NCBI GenBank assembly: GCA_040756995.1 | Contig: JBFLYK010000079.1 | Span: forward strand, 1-24,817 | Length of the DNA: 24,817 nt | Direction of reading: 5' to 3' | Origin: BP-133 sp040756995 | GTDB lineage: Bacteria > Actinomycetota > Acidimicrobiia > IMCC26256 > BP-133 | In this document: positions 14,831 through 21,004 of the stretch, piece after piece | How the letters are laid out: each line of letters starts with the position of its first letter | Numbering within the stretch: position 1 is the stretch's first letter | Made by a program: the position numbers and the translations under genes | The notes under the pieces: model-generated | Seen by the model: the letters and a program-made list of their open reading frames with translations, nothing else | What the model was told of the DNA's origin: nothing | Databases searched by the model: none

Positions 14831-14869
14831 CCGACCCCGCGTTCGGGTCGAATATCGAAGCGAGGTCGG
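14831..14869 (-). terminator. Hairpin after the toxin gene
   Basis: Arms CCGACCCCGC (14831-14840) and GCGAGGTCGG (14860-14869) form a 10-bp stem with a single C-A mismatch, which becomes a G-U wobble in the minus-strand transcript. The loop is 19 nt. The hairpin begins 1 nt past the toxin stop codon and has no T tract. It is a plausible terminator of the TA operon. Confidence 0.5.
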
Positions 14870-14870
14870 G

Positions 14871-15152
14871 CTAGAGGAACGAAGCGGGGCCGATGTATTT
14901 GACGATGACGACCAGGCTGTCGGCGGGGTCGGTCTCCCAGAGGATGATCCAGTCCTCTTCGCCCCGGGCTTTGATGCCCCAGAGGAACGGGACGGAGAAG
15001 CGGATCTTGCGGTTGCCGTCCTGGCCCGGGTCGTCTTCGAGGCGGGCGAGAGCCGCCTCCACGGCGGCTCGCAGTTTGGGGCGAGTGGCGTCGGCCCGGA
15101 GGGCGTCGAGGGCGGCGGCGGCTTCCTCGGTGGCCTGGAGCTCAGCCGGCAT
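14871..15152 (-). CDS. Probable RelE/ParE-like toxin of a TA pair
   Basis: The 93-residue protein has an N-terminal helical part (LQATEEAAAALDAL, RAAVEAALARL) and a C-terminal beta-rich part with KIRFSVPFLWGIKA, DWIILWETD and SLVVIVKYIG. This order resembles RelE/ParE-fold toxins, which cut mRNA or poison gyrase. I do not recognise a defined family or catalytic set. The start overlaps the upstream small gene by 11 nt, as in many toxin-antitoxin operons. A hairpin follows the stop by 1 nt. The TA assignment rests on size, order and overlap, so it is moderate. Confidence 0.55.
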   Translation of the reverse strand: MPAELQATEEAAAALDALRADATRPKLRAAVEAALARLEDDPGQDGNRKIRFSVPFLWGIKARGEEDWIILWETDPADSLVVIVKYIGPASFL

Positions 15153-15381
15153 GCCGGCGGTCGGCTTTGACCGGGACGAGCTTGGAGCGGTCGGCCGGTC
15201 GCAGGAGGTCGGGACGCCGAGAGATGAGCGTGGCCTCCAGGGCGGAGACGACGGCGGCGGGGGTGAGGGTGATGATGCCGTCGTCGTCGACCTCGGCCAG
15301 GTACCGGGAATGACGAGCGAGGCGGCCGAGCGCCGCCCGGTGCCGGGAGTCCAGCTCCACCAGAGTGGGTTCTGTGCTCAT
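15142..15381 (-). CDS. Probable antitoxin of the TA pair
   Basis: The 79-residue protein has a central YLAEVDDDGIITLTPAAVV segment that resembles the strand and following part of AbrB/MazE- or Phd-like antitoxin N-termini, then an acidic-to-basic C-terminal tail. I do not recognise an exact family. It is the first gene of the pair, its last 11 nt overlap the toxin, and its ATG appears leaderless behind a TACAAT box that sits inside a GGGTA-CAA-TACCC palindrome. This promoter layout suits autorepression by antitoxin or TA complex, which is inference. Confidence 0.5.
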   Translation of the reverse strand: MSTEPTLVELDSRHRAALGRLARHSRYLAEVDDDGIITLTPAAVVSALEATLISRRPDLLRPADRSKLVPVKADRRHAG

Positions 15382-15383
15382 GT

Positions 15384-15396
15384 GGGTATTGTACCC
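15384..15396 (-). promoter_or_regulatory. TA promoter: -10 TACAAT inside a GGGTA-CAA-TACCC palindrome
   Basis: On the minus strand TACAAT (15393-15388) is followed by exactly six bases and then the antitoxin ATG (15381), which predicts a leaderless mRNA. The perfect 5-bp inverted repeat with a 3-base centre covers the -10 box. A protein bound here would block transcription, so it is a candidate operator. Confidence 0.5.
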
Positions 15397-15477
15397 GATG
15401 GTGCAAGGAGGCTCCCTCGTCGACGGTGCGAGGCGTCGACCTCGAAGGCTCTCCTACGGAAAACTCGCTGGTTGGGC

Positions 15478-17475
15478 TCACGGCAGGCAGGACACTCCCG
15501 AACGTGGTCGGCGGCGTAGCTCGGCGAGGAGGTGTCGCTGCCAGGGTGACAGGCCGCGGTTGGTCCGCACCGGGATGCCCGCGGCGTGGAGCGCGTCGAG
15601 GATCTGCTCGGAGGGCTGGCCGGTGAGCAGCTCGATGTGGCGGGACGACAGGCCGACGACGGTGTACGCGTCGCGGAGGAACGCCTCCTGGAGCGGGACG
15701 GCTTGTGGGAACCGGGCGGCGATCGGGCCGGGTTGGGGTCGGGCGGGGATCCCGTGGCGGGCCAGCAACGCCGCGACGTCGGGGTCGCCGTAGAGCTCAG
15801 CGAGGAGCTGGGTGGCGGTCTGGCCTCGCGACGACGGGGGGCCGCCTCGGCGGACGGGGATGCCGTGGTCGTGCAGGGCGCGGCGGGCGACGTGGTGGCT
15901 GACCTCGAGGGTGTCGGCGACCTCGGCGATGGTCATGGCCTGGCCGACGTAGAGCTCTTCGAGTCTGGTGGCGGGCAGGTCGGTGCGGGTCGCCCGGGTC
16001 GTGCGGGGCGCGACCGGGATGCCGGTCTGGCGCAGCCAGGCGCGCACCACCGGCGGGGAGGTCCGGAACTGTCGGGCGATCGTTTGGGAGTCCAGGCCCT
16101 GGGTGACGTAGAGGTCTTCGAGCACCGCTCGGGGCGGTCGGGGCACGGGCGGTGGGTGCGGGGGTGACACGGGGCGGCGGATGCCCAGGTCTCTGAGCTG
16201 CTGGCGCACTTGCCAGGCGTTGGTGCCGTACAGGGCGGCGATCTCCGCCTCGCTGCGCTGCTCGTCGACGTAGAGGGCCCGCAGCCTGCGGGCCTTGACG
16301 GCTGGTGGGGGCGCGCTCTGCCGGCGGGGCCGCACCGGGATCCCGTGGCGGTGCAGCGCGTCGAGCACCCGTTGATCCGAGCCGCCGACGCGTGCGGCGA
16401 TCGCCCGGGACGACAGGCCTTGGTCCACGTACAGCTCAACGAGCAGGTCGCGGGACAGCTCGGGCAGGTCGGGACGCCGGCCGCGGGGCCGGCGGGGGAT
16501 GCCGGCCCGCTCCAGCGCGTCGACGACCCGGGTGGGTGAGCCGCCGACGCGGCCGGCGATCTGGGCGGCTGTCAGGCCCCGGCGGACGTAGAGGTCCTCG
16601 AGGACCGTCGCGGTGAGCGGCGTAAGCCCTCGCGGCGGACGACGCGGGCGGCGGATGGCATGGCGGGCGAGCTCGGCCCGCACCCAGTCGGCCGGCACGC
16701 CGAAATGCTCGGCGACCTCCGGCACCGAGCGGCGCTCGTCCACCCACAGGCGCCGCAGGCGGGCGGCGGGCAACGCTGGGCGGGGTTTCTTCTGCCAACC
16801 GCGGCGGGGCAGCCCATAGCGGTCCAGGCGGGCGATCACCCAGTCCCGGCTGCGTCCCAGACGCCGGGCAACCTCGAGCACGCTCAGCCCTCGCTCGACG
16901 TACAGGTCCCGGAGCCGGTCGGCGACGTCGGATTCGTCGAGCGGGCGGGCCCGTCCGCCCCGGGGCCGGGCCGTGATGCCGGCCTGCCGCAACCGCTTGC
17001 CGACCGCGGCCCTTGAACACCCGGCCCGCTCGCCGATCTCGGCCAGGCTCAGACGTTCCTCGACGTACAGGCGGCGCAGGCCGTCGTCGCCGAGGGCGTC
17101 GAGACCGGGCGCGGTCTGGGCCTGCGGGCGCAGCGTCAGGCCGTGGCGGCGCAGATCGTCACGGACCTTCTGGGACGAGCAGCCAAGCTCGGCGGCCAGC
17201 GCGTCGGCGGACTGGCCCCGCCGCAGGTAGCCGTCCACCAGCACCCGGCGGGGCAGCAGCGTCATCCGCCCGACCGTGGGGACCACCCCCACCGACCGCA
17301 GGGCGGCGGAGACCCGCTTCGCGCCGATGCCGGTCGACGCCGCCAACGCGACGATGCTCTCCCCGGCGCGGTAGCGGCGCGCCAGCGCCGTCGCCTCCCG
17401 CCGCGAGACCCCGTGCGGCAGCGGCAGGCGGCCGTCGCCCTCCCCCATGGGATCAGCCTGCTTCACCGGCGCCAC
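15478..17475 (-). CDS. Tandem helix-turn-helix array protein (12 repeats)
   Basis: The 665-residue basic protein consists almost entirely of HTH units with a period of ~53 residues: 31-70, 79-118, 133-173, 188-227, 240-279, 292-332, 345-385, 398-437, 452-492, 505-544, 558-582 (shortened) and 600-639. Each unit reads roughly LxxLYVxxGLS, then EIAxxxG, then SxxxVxxxLxxxGIPxRP, like the HTH of Hin-type resolvases or sigma region 4. Arg/Pro-rich linkers join the units. No catalytic domain, membrane segment or zinc motif is visible. Putative recognition-helix residues differ between units. A role in binding an extended DNA site is inferred. The GTG at 17475 is the longest start; GTG at codon 4 or ATG 17448 (codon 10) are alternatives, none with a strong SD. 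Confidence 0.8.
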   Translation of the reverse strand: MAPVKQADPMGEGDGRLPLPHGVSRREATALARRYRAGESIVALAASTGIGAKRVSAALRSVGVVPTVGRMTLLPRRVLVDGYLRRGQSADALAAELGCSSQKVRDDLRRHGLTLRPQAQTAPGLDALGDDGLRRLYVEERLSLAEIGERAGCSRAAVGKRLRQAGITARPRGGRARPLDESDVADRLRDLYVERGLSVLEVARRLGRSRDWVIARLDRYGLPRRGWQKKPRPALPAARLRRLWVDERRSVPEVAEHFGVPADWVRAELARHAIRRPRRPPRGLTPLTATVLEDLYVRRGLTAAQIAGRVGGSPTRVVDALERAGIPRRPRGRRPDLPELSRDLLVELYVDQGLSSRAIAARVGGSDQRVLDALHRHGIPVRPRRQSAPPPAVKARRLRALYVDEQRSEAEIAALYGTNAWQVRQQLRDLGIRRPVSPPHPPPVPRPPRAVLEDLYVTQGLDSQTIARQFRTSPPVVRAWLRQTGIPVAPRTTRATRTDLPATRLEELYVGQAMTIAEVADTLEVSHHVARRALHDHGIPVRRGGPPSSRGQTATQLLAELYGDPDVAALLARHGIPARPQPGPIAARFPQAVPLQEAFLRDAYTVVGLSSRHIELLTGQPSEQILDALHAAGIPVRTNRGLSPWQRHLLAELRRRPRSGVSCLP

Positions 17476-17541
17476 ACCCCGATGATGCCCCGCCCGGTCT
17501 GCCTGCGGCGGTTGCGTCCTCGGTCGGGGGCGGCCGTTCGA

Positions 17542-17880
17542 TCAGTGGATGAGGGCGTTGGTGGCGAGCAGGACCACGAAGGCGGCCAGCAACGCCGGGA
17601 GGCCAACCCGCACGCCGACGTTGGTGTAGGTGCGGGGGTGGACGGGCACGGCGAGGCGGCGGGTGGTGTCGAGCCAGAGCAGTCCGGCCAGGGATCCGGT
17701 AGCGGCCAGCACCGGTCCCACGTTGACGCCGAGCAGGACGAGCCACAGCCGGGATCCCGGGTTGGCTTCCAGGACCGGGACGGCCACGAGCAGTGCCGGC
17801 AGGTTGTTGAGGGCGTTGGCGCCGAAGACCGCCGCCGTGACGATGCGGGCCGCCGATCCCGGGCCTGCACCGTCCAGCAT
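17542..17880 (-). pseudogene. ArsB/SLC13-type anion transporter, C-terminal fragment
   Basis: About 113 residues match the C-terminal part of ArsB-like permeases: FGANALNNLPALL, then LLGVNVGPVLAATGSLAGLLW, and a final hydrophobic helix ending LLATNALIH. A full transporter has ~400 residues and ten or more membrane segments; here only about three remain. The N-terminal two thirds are missing, and the frame continues upstream into unrelated sequence and the siderophore-binding-protein remnant. The ATG at 17880 has no SD. It could have exported arsenite or another anion when intact. A functional minimal protein seems unlikely. Confidence 0.65.
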
Positions 17881-18400
17881 CCCGTCGAGGTGGAGATCAG
17901 GCGCGGCGGCGATGGCAAGCACCCCGCGCGCCGCGGCATGAAATCCATCATCACCGCCGGCCCTGCCGAACCGGCCGCTGCCCGGACGTTTCACGTGTCC
18001 ACGGACTGTCGGCAACTGGACCCTATGTGGCAGCGGCCCGCCGAAAAACCGAACCCGGAACCCAGTCGTCGTCACCGTCCCGCGGAGGTGCGGAACGGCC
18101 CGGCCGCCCTCGACGTAGGCGATCTGGTCCCAGACGAAGACGTCGGCGTCGAGCAGGTGGAGTTGCTCCCGGCTGAGGTAGCCGTAGAACCTTCGGCCGG
18201 TTCCGGCGGCTCCGCCCTCGGCTCGGCGAACGTTCCGGCGTCGGCGAGACCGTCACACCCGCTCCATACGCTGGCACCCGGACGAGCGCGGACGGAGACG
18301 GACCATGGACGGAGAGGTTCCAGAGGCGCACCGATGTCCCGGGGCCGGAACAGCCAACCTCGTCGGGGCGGCCAGCGCCGACGAGGGCGGCCACGCCTGG
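17881..18400. other. Gene-poor stretch with decayed sequence
   Basis: Apart from the short siderophore-binding-protein remnant I find no intact gene here. Plus- and minus-strand open frames run across it, but none has an SD, a family motif or consistent codon bias, and they look like products of high GC content. The stretch separates the HTH-array side of the island from the primase. I see nothing recognisable in 18241-18400. Confidence 0.5.
18093..18189 (-). pseudogene. Fragment of an iron-siderophore ABC substrate-binding protein
   Basis: In the minus strand a ~32-residue stretch reads FYGYLSREQLHLLDADVFVW followed by DQIAYVEGGRAV. This resembles the interior segment of FecB/FhuD-type periplasmic binding proteins (xYLSxEQLxLLDADVLVW). 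No flanking domain, signal peptide or start is present. It lies in the same frame as the downstream ArsB fragment. The match is from memory and short, so confidence is limited. Confidence 0.4.
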
Positions 18401-18865
18401 CTACCAGCCGAGGTCGGGTCCCTCGAGCAAGGCGGTGGGCGGCTCGGGAAGGAGCGAACCGGGCCAGCCGAAGCGGTCGGGCACCAGGCTGATTTCGCCG
18501 GGTACCTCCGGCGTCGGGCTGGCCGCGACGTCCGTCCAGTGGCCGGCGGCCCGGGCCACTTGGCCCAGCGCCTGTCGAACATCGGCGCGGTTGTCCCCGA
18601 GGAGGTGGTGGTAACCGATCTGTTCCAAGGTCTCGGTCAGGCGGCCGTCGGTGTCAAGGTCCGGGGGCGCGGCGCCGGAGTGCCACGCCTCCAGGGCGGC
18701 GACGACCTCTTGGAGGTTTTGCGCCACTGCTGGTTGATCGTCGAGGAGGAGGTGCTGGTAGGCGAGGGTCTCGAGGAGGTCGTCGAGGTCCGGCGCAGCC
18801 GGGTTCGAGAGCGCCTCCTCGGGGTTTGGACGTACCGACTCGTCACATGCGTGTTCGGGGCTCAC
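18401..18865 (-). other. Possible internal start giving the primase tail as a separate 154-residue protein
   Basis: In frame within the primase gene, AAGGAG is followed by six bases and a GTG (18865-18863). It would begin at VSPEHAC, just past the TOPRIM domain, and contain both copies of the helical repeat. The SD is stronger than that of the full-length start. Dual translation is inferred; the site may simply be coincidence. Confidence 0.35.
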
Positions 18866-20002
18866 GGCCGTCTCCTTCTGGTGGTGGTTGCGCACCTCGA
18901 CGGCGGTGAGGGCCGGTGTCGGTGCTGTCTGGCGGATGGCCGCTGCGAGTTCCTCCGGGAAGCTGTCCCGGGCCGCTTGCGCCCAGCCGTTCAGGTCTCC
19001 GAAGGCTGGGGGGACGGCAAGGGTGGCCACTCGGTTGCCGGCTCCCACCTCGGCGAGCAGCTCAGCGAGGCGCGCGGAGCCGGCGCGACCGCGGTGATCG
19101 GCGTCGAACGCGACCAGGAGACGCCCCTCGGGATGGCGAGCGGCGAGCTGGGCGGCGAGGCGTGCGTCCGGCTGCCCGGCGCCGAGGATGGCGACAGCCC
19201 GGTAGCCGGCTTGAGCAGCGGTGAGGGCGTCGGGGATCCCCTCGCAGATCAGGATCAGGTCTTGGGCCCGCGCCGGGACAGCGAGGCGCACTTCCCCGAG
19301 CCGGGGGGAGGCGGGAACGAGGTCGGCCGAGGGGTTGTCGTACTTGCGGCCGGTCGGCCGGAGGTAGCGGGCCTGGAGGTAGACCGCCTGCCCGTTTTCG
19401 CCGAGCAGGGGAAACACGACGGCGGGGCCGGCTCGCGGCAACCCCGGTGCACGAGGGAGGGCGCGAGGCCCGGGGTCGGCGCCCACCCGGTTGGCCTGGA
19501 GGACCTCTGGGTCGAGTCGGCGGCCCGCCAACCATCGGCGCATTGGGGCGCCGGCCGGACTCCACAGACGAGCCTCACACGCGGTCACGTAGCGGTCGAG
19601 GGCGGGATCCGGCTCGGTGGGGCATGGCGGCTCCGGCCGGGTGAGCGGCGGGCGAGGGGTCGGCTGCGGGCGAGGGCTCGGCGGCAATCGGCCGGGTTCG
19701 TCGGCCACTCCCGCTCGGTGGGCGAGGAGGTCCAGGGCGTCACGGAAGCCGACACCCTGCGTCACCATGACGAGGTCGATGGCCGTCCCGCCGGCTCCGC
19801 AGGCGTGGCAATGCCAGCGCTCGATGCCGCTGCGGGGACGGAAGACCGTGACCGGCGGGGTTCTCCCGGTCTGGGGGCCGTGGCCGGGATCGGGGCAGGC
19901 CCAACTGGTGGTCCTTCCCCGGCCGTGGTGGGGGCCGAGCAGCTCGTCGCAGAGACTCGCCAGGGGGATGCGAGCGAGGACGTCGCCTCGGTCGTAGCCC
20001 AT
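18401..20002 (-). CDS. CHC2 zinc-finger/TOPRIM primase-like protein with helical repeat tail
   Basis: The 533-residue protein has a DnaG-type zinc finger (C36, H41, C65, C68; GTAIDLV after it), a linker, and a TOPRIM domain with E254 in ILICEGIPDAL and D300-A-D302 in LLVAFDADHRG, the metal-binding residues for primer synthesis. It is shorter than DnaG and lacks its helicase-binding domain. The last ~150 residues hold two related segments (LLETLAYQHLL with a downstream helix, and TLEQIGYHHLL with a downstream helix), about 50 residues apart. Such primases occur on plasmids and integrative elements, where they prime the transferred strand. The ATG at 20002 has AAAGG 5 nt upstream. The gene diverges from the Tad-like operon, and a 17-bp sequence shared with that operon lies 32 nt upstream. 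Confidence 0.82.
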   Translation of the reverse strand: MGYDRGDVLARIPLASLCDELLGPHHGRGRTTSWACPDPGHGPQTGRTPPVTVFRPRSGIERWHCHACGAGGTAIDLVMVTQGVGFRDALDLLAHRAGVADEPGRLPPSPRPQPTPRPPLTRPEPPCPTEPDPALDRYVTACEARLWSPAGAPMRRWLAGRRLDPEVLQANRVGADPGPRALPRAPGLPRAGPAVVFPLLGENGQAVYLQARYLRPTGRKYDNPSADLVPASPRLGEVRLAVPARAQDLILICEGIPDALTAAQAGYRAVAILGAGQPDARLAAQLAARHPEGRLLVAFDADHRGRAGSARLAELLAEVGAGNRVATLAVPPAFGDLNGWAQAARDSFPEELAAAIRQTAPTPALTAVEVRNHHQKETAVSPEHACDESVRPNPEEALSNPAAPDLDDLLETLAYQHLLLDDQPAVAQNLQEVVAALEAWHSGAAPPDLDTDGRLTETLEQIGYHHLLGDNRADVRQALGQVARAAGHWTDVAASPTPEVPGEISLVPDRFGWPGSLLPEPPTALLEGPDLGW

Positions 20003-20033
20003 GGGCGCCTTTCCCTTCAGGTCGGGAGGGGTC

Positions 20034-20050
20034 GCCCTACTACTGGCGGG
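20034..20050 (-). repeat. 17-bp inverted repeat, primase-side arm
   Basis: Read on the minus strand this arm is CCCGCCAGTAGTAGGGC, identical to the plus-strand arm at 20243-20259. It lies 31 nt before the primase start codon and points towards that gene. Confidence 0.85.
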
Positions 20051-20136
20051 GCGGGAGCGTGGGCGCGACGGTGGGGCGAGCGTCGCCGAAAGGGAACGAT
20101 CCGGGCGATTCTCCCTGGTCCAGGTTTGAGCACGAC

Positions 20137-20156
20137 GGACTGGTGGGGACTGGTGG
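20137..20156 (+). repeat. Tandem 10-bp direct repeat GGACTGGTGG
   Basis: Two exact copies (20137-20146, 20147-20156) lie head to tail near the middle of the divergent region, between CACGAC and its inverted copy GTCGTG. The 10-bp period places both on the same DNA face, suitable for a dimeric or iteron-type binder. Confidence 0.6.
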
Positions 20157-20242
20157 ATCGTGTCGTGACGGGCGGCAGCACCAAAGCCAGAGACGTGAAC
20201 GACAGGGCTTCCGGGAACGCCGTGTCGCGGACCGCCGGGCGA

Positions 20243-20259
20243 CCCGCCAGTAGTAGGGC
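20243..20259 (+). repeat. 17-bp inverted repeat, lipoprotein-side arm
   Basis: The arm CCCGCCAGTAGTAGGGC points towards the lipoprotein gene, whose ATG is 97 nt downstream. Because both arms face outward, each divergent gene carries the same sequence in the same relative orientation. Confidence 0.85.
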
Positions 20260-20356
20260 AAAAGGAGTCGGCGCGCGCCTGGCCGTCGGGCCGGGAGCCG
20301 TCGGCGGCTGGCACACGAGCTGGTGGCAGAAACCGGCACGAATGGGAGGCAGCGTC

Positions 20357-21004
20357 ATGAATCGGACGCGATGGCGTTCTTGGGATGTGCAACGCAAGAC
20401 GGACGGCCCCAGGTCCGGTATGCGAGGCGCGGCCGGGCTCCTGGCCGCGACACTCCTGCTGGCCGCCTGCGGTGGAGGAGGCGACGACAAGGCCTCCCCT
20501 GCCCCGGATCAAGGCGGGGACCAGCGCGCCGTGACGTCCACCACTGTGGCGTCCGGGGCGAGCGCACCGGCACCGCTGGACGGGCAGGTGGCCGCCGCGG
20601 TCGAAGCCGCCTACCGGGAAGCGACCGCTGCCGAACTGGCCTTCGACAGCGAGGTCGGACAGTTCGATCCGGTGGCGTTCCGGGATCGGGTGGGGCGGTA
20701 CCTCACCGGCTCGCAACACGACTTCTCGTTCAAGGTGTCGCAGGAGCGTCGCCTGCGAGGCGAGGTGCTCAGCCCTCCCGGGCTCCAGCCCGGAGAGATC
20801 GCGCCGGTGGTGACGCTCGAAGGCCCGGGGCGGGCCACGGTGCGAGATTGCGCCGCGGACCACCCGACGATCAAGGCGTCCACCGGCGAGCGGGTCGACG
20901 AACCGATCGACGGGCGCGAGGTCGTCATCAGCGAGATGGTCCTGATCGACGGGCAGTGGAAGATTGCCCGCACCACGGTGCCGGGGGAACGATGCACCGT
21001 CTGA
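20357..21004 (+). CDS. Putative lipoprotein, first gene of the Tad-like operon
   Basis: The 215-residue product has an N-terminal basic region, a hydrophobic stretch and the lipobox LAAC near residue 38, followed by GGGGDD and a Thr/Ala/Pro-rich linker, so a membrane-anchored external protein is expected. The rest (about 70-215) is a single alpha+beta domain with VAAAVEAAYREATAAELAF and a C-terminal VLIDGQWKIARTTV, reminiscent of NTF2/SnoaL-like folds; I do not recognise a named family. The start has GGAGGC 6 nt upstream. ATG 20420 would give a more compact signal peptide but lacks an SD. Its 3' end overlaps the next gene by 13 nt, so the two are co-translated. A role in the surface or channel assembly of the following Tad-like machine is inferred. 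Confidence 0.75.
   Translation: MNRTRWRSWDVQRKTDGPRSGMRGAAGLLAATLLLAACGGGGDDKASPAPDQGGDQRAVTSTTVASGASAPAPLDGQVAAAVEAAYREATAAELAFDSEVGQFDPVAFRDRVGRYLTGSQHDFSFKVSQERRLRGEVLSPPGLQPGEIAPVVTLEGPGRATVRDCAADHPTIKASTGERVDEPIDGREVVISEMVLIDGQWKIARTTVPGERCTV

Larger units (their letters stand above)
20003..20356. promoter_or_regulatory. Divergent control region of the element
   Basis: This 354-bp non-coding region separates the primase (minus) from the lipoprotein gene (plus). It holds a perfect 17-bp inverted repeat (20034-20050 and 20243-20259), a tandem GGACTGGTGG repeat (20137-20156) and a CACGAC/GTCGTG pair (20131-20136, 20162-20167) around that tandem repeat. GGAGGC at 20345-20350 is the SD of the lipoprotein gene. 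I see no convincing -35/-10 pair. It may contain divergent promoters, a replication origin or a transfer origin; the sequence alone does not decide. Confidence 0.55.

Noticed and set aside
17143..18492. 449-residue plus-strand frame across the HTH-array start and the gene-poor stretch
   Set aside because: It mirrors the HTH gene in part, changes composition along its length and lacks motifs and an SD.
18305..20356. 899-residue plus-strand frame joined to the lipoprotein gene
   Set aside because: Its first ~680 residues are antisense to the zinc-finger/TOPRIM primase. A GGAGGC SD, a signal sequence and a lipobox mark the true start at 20357.
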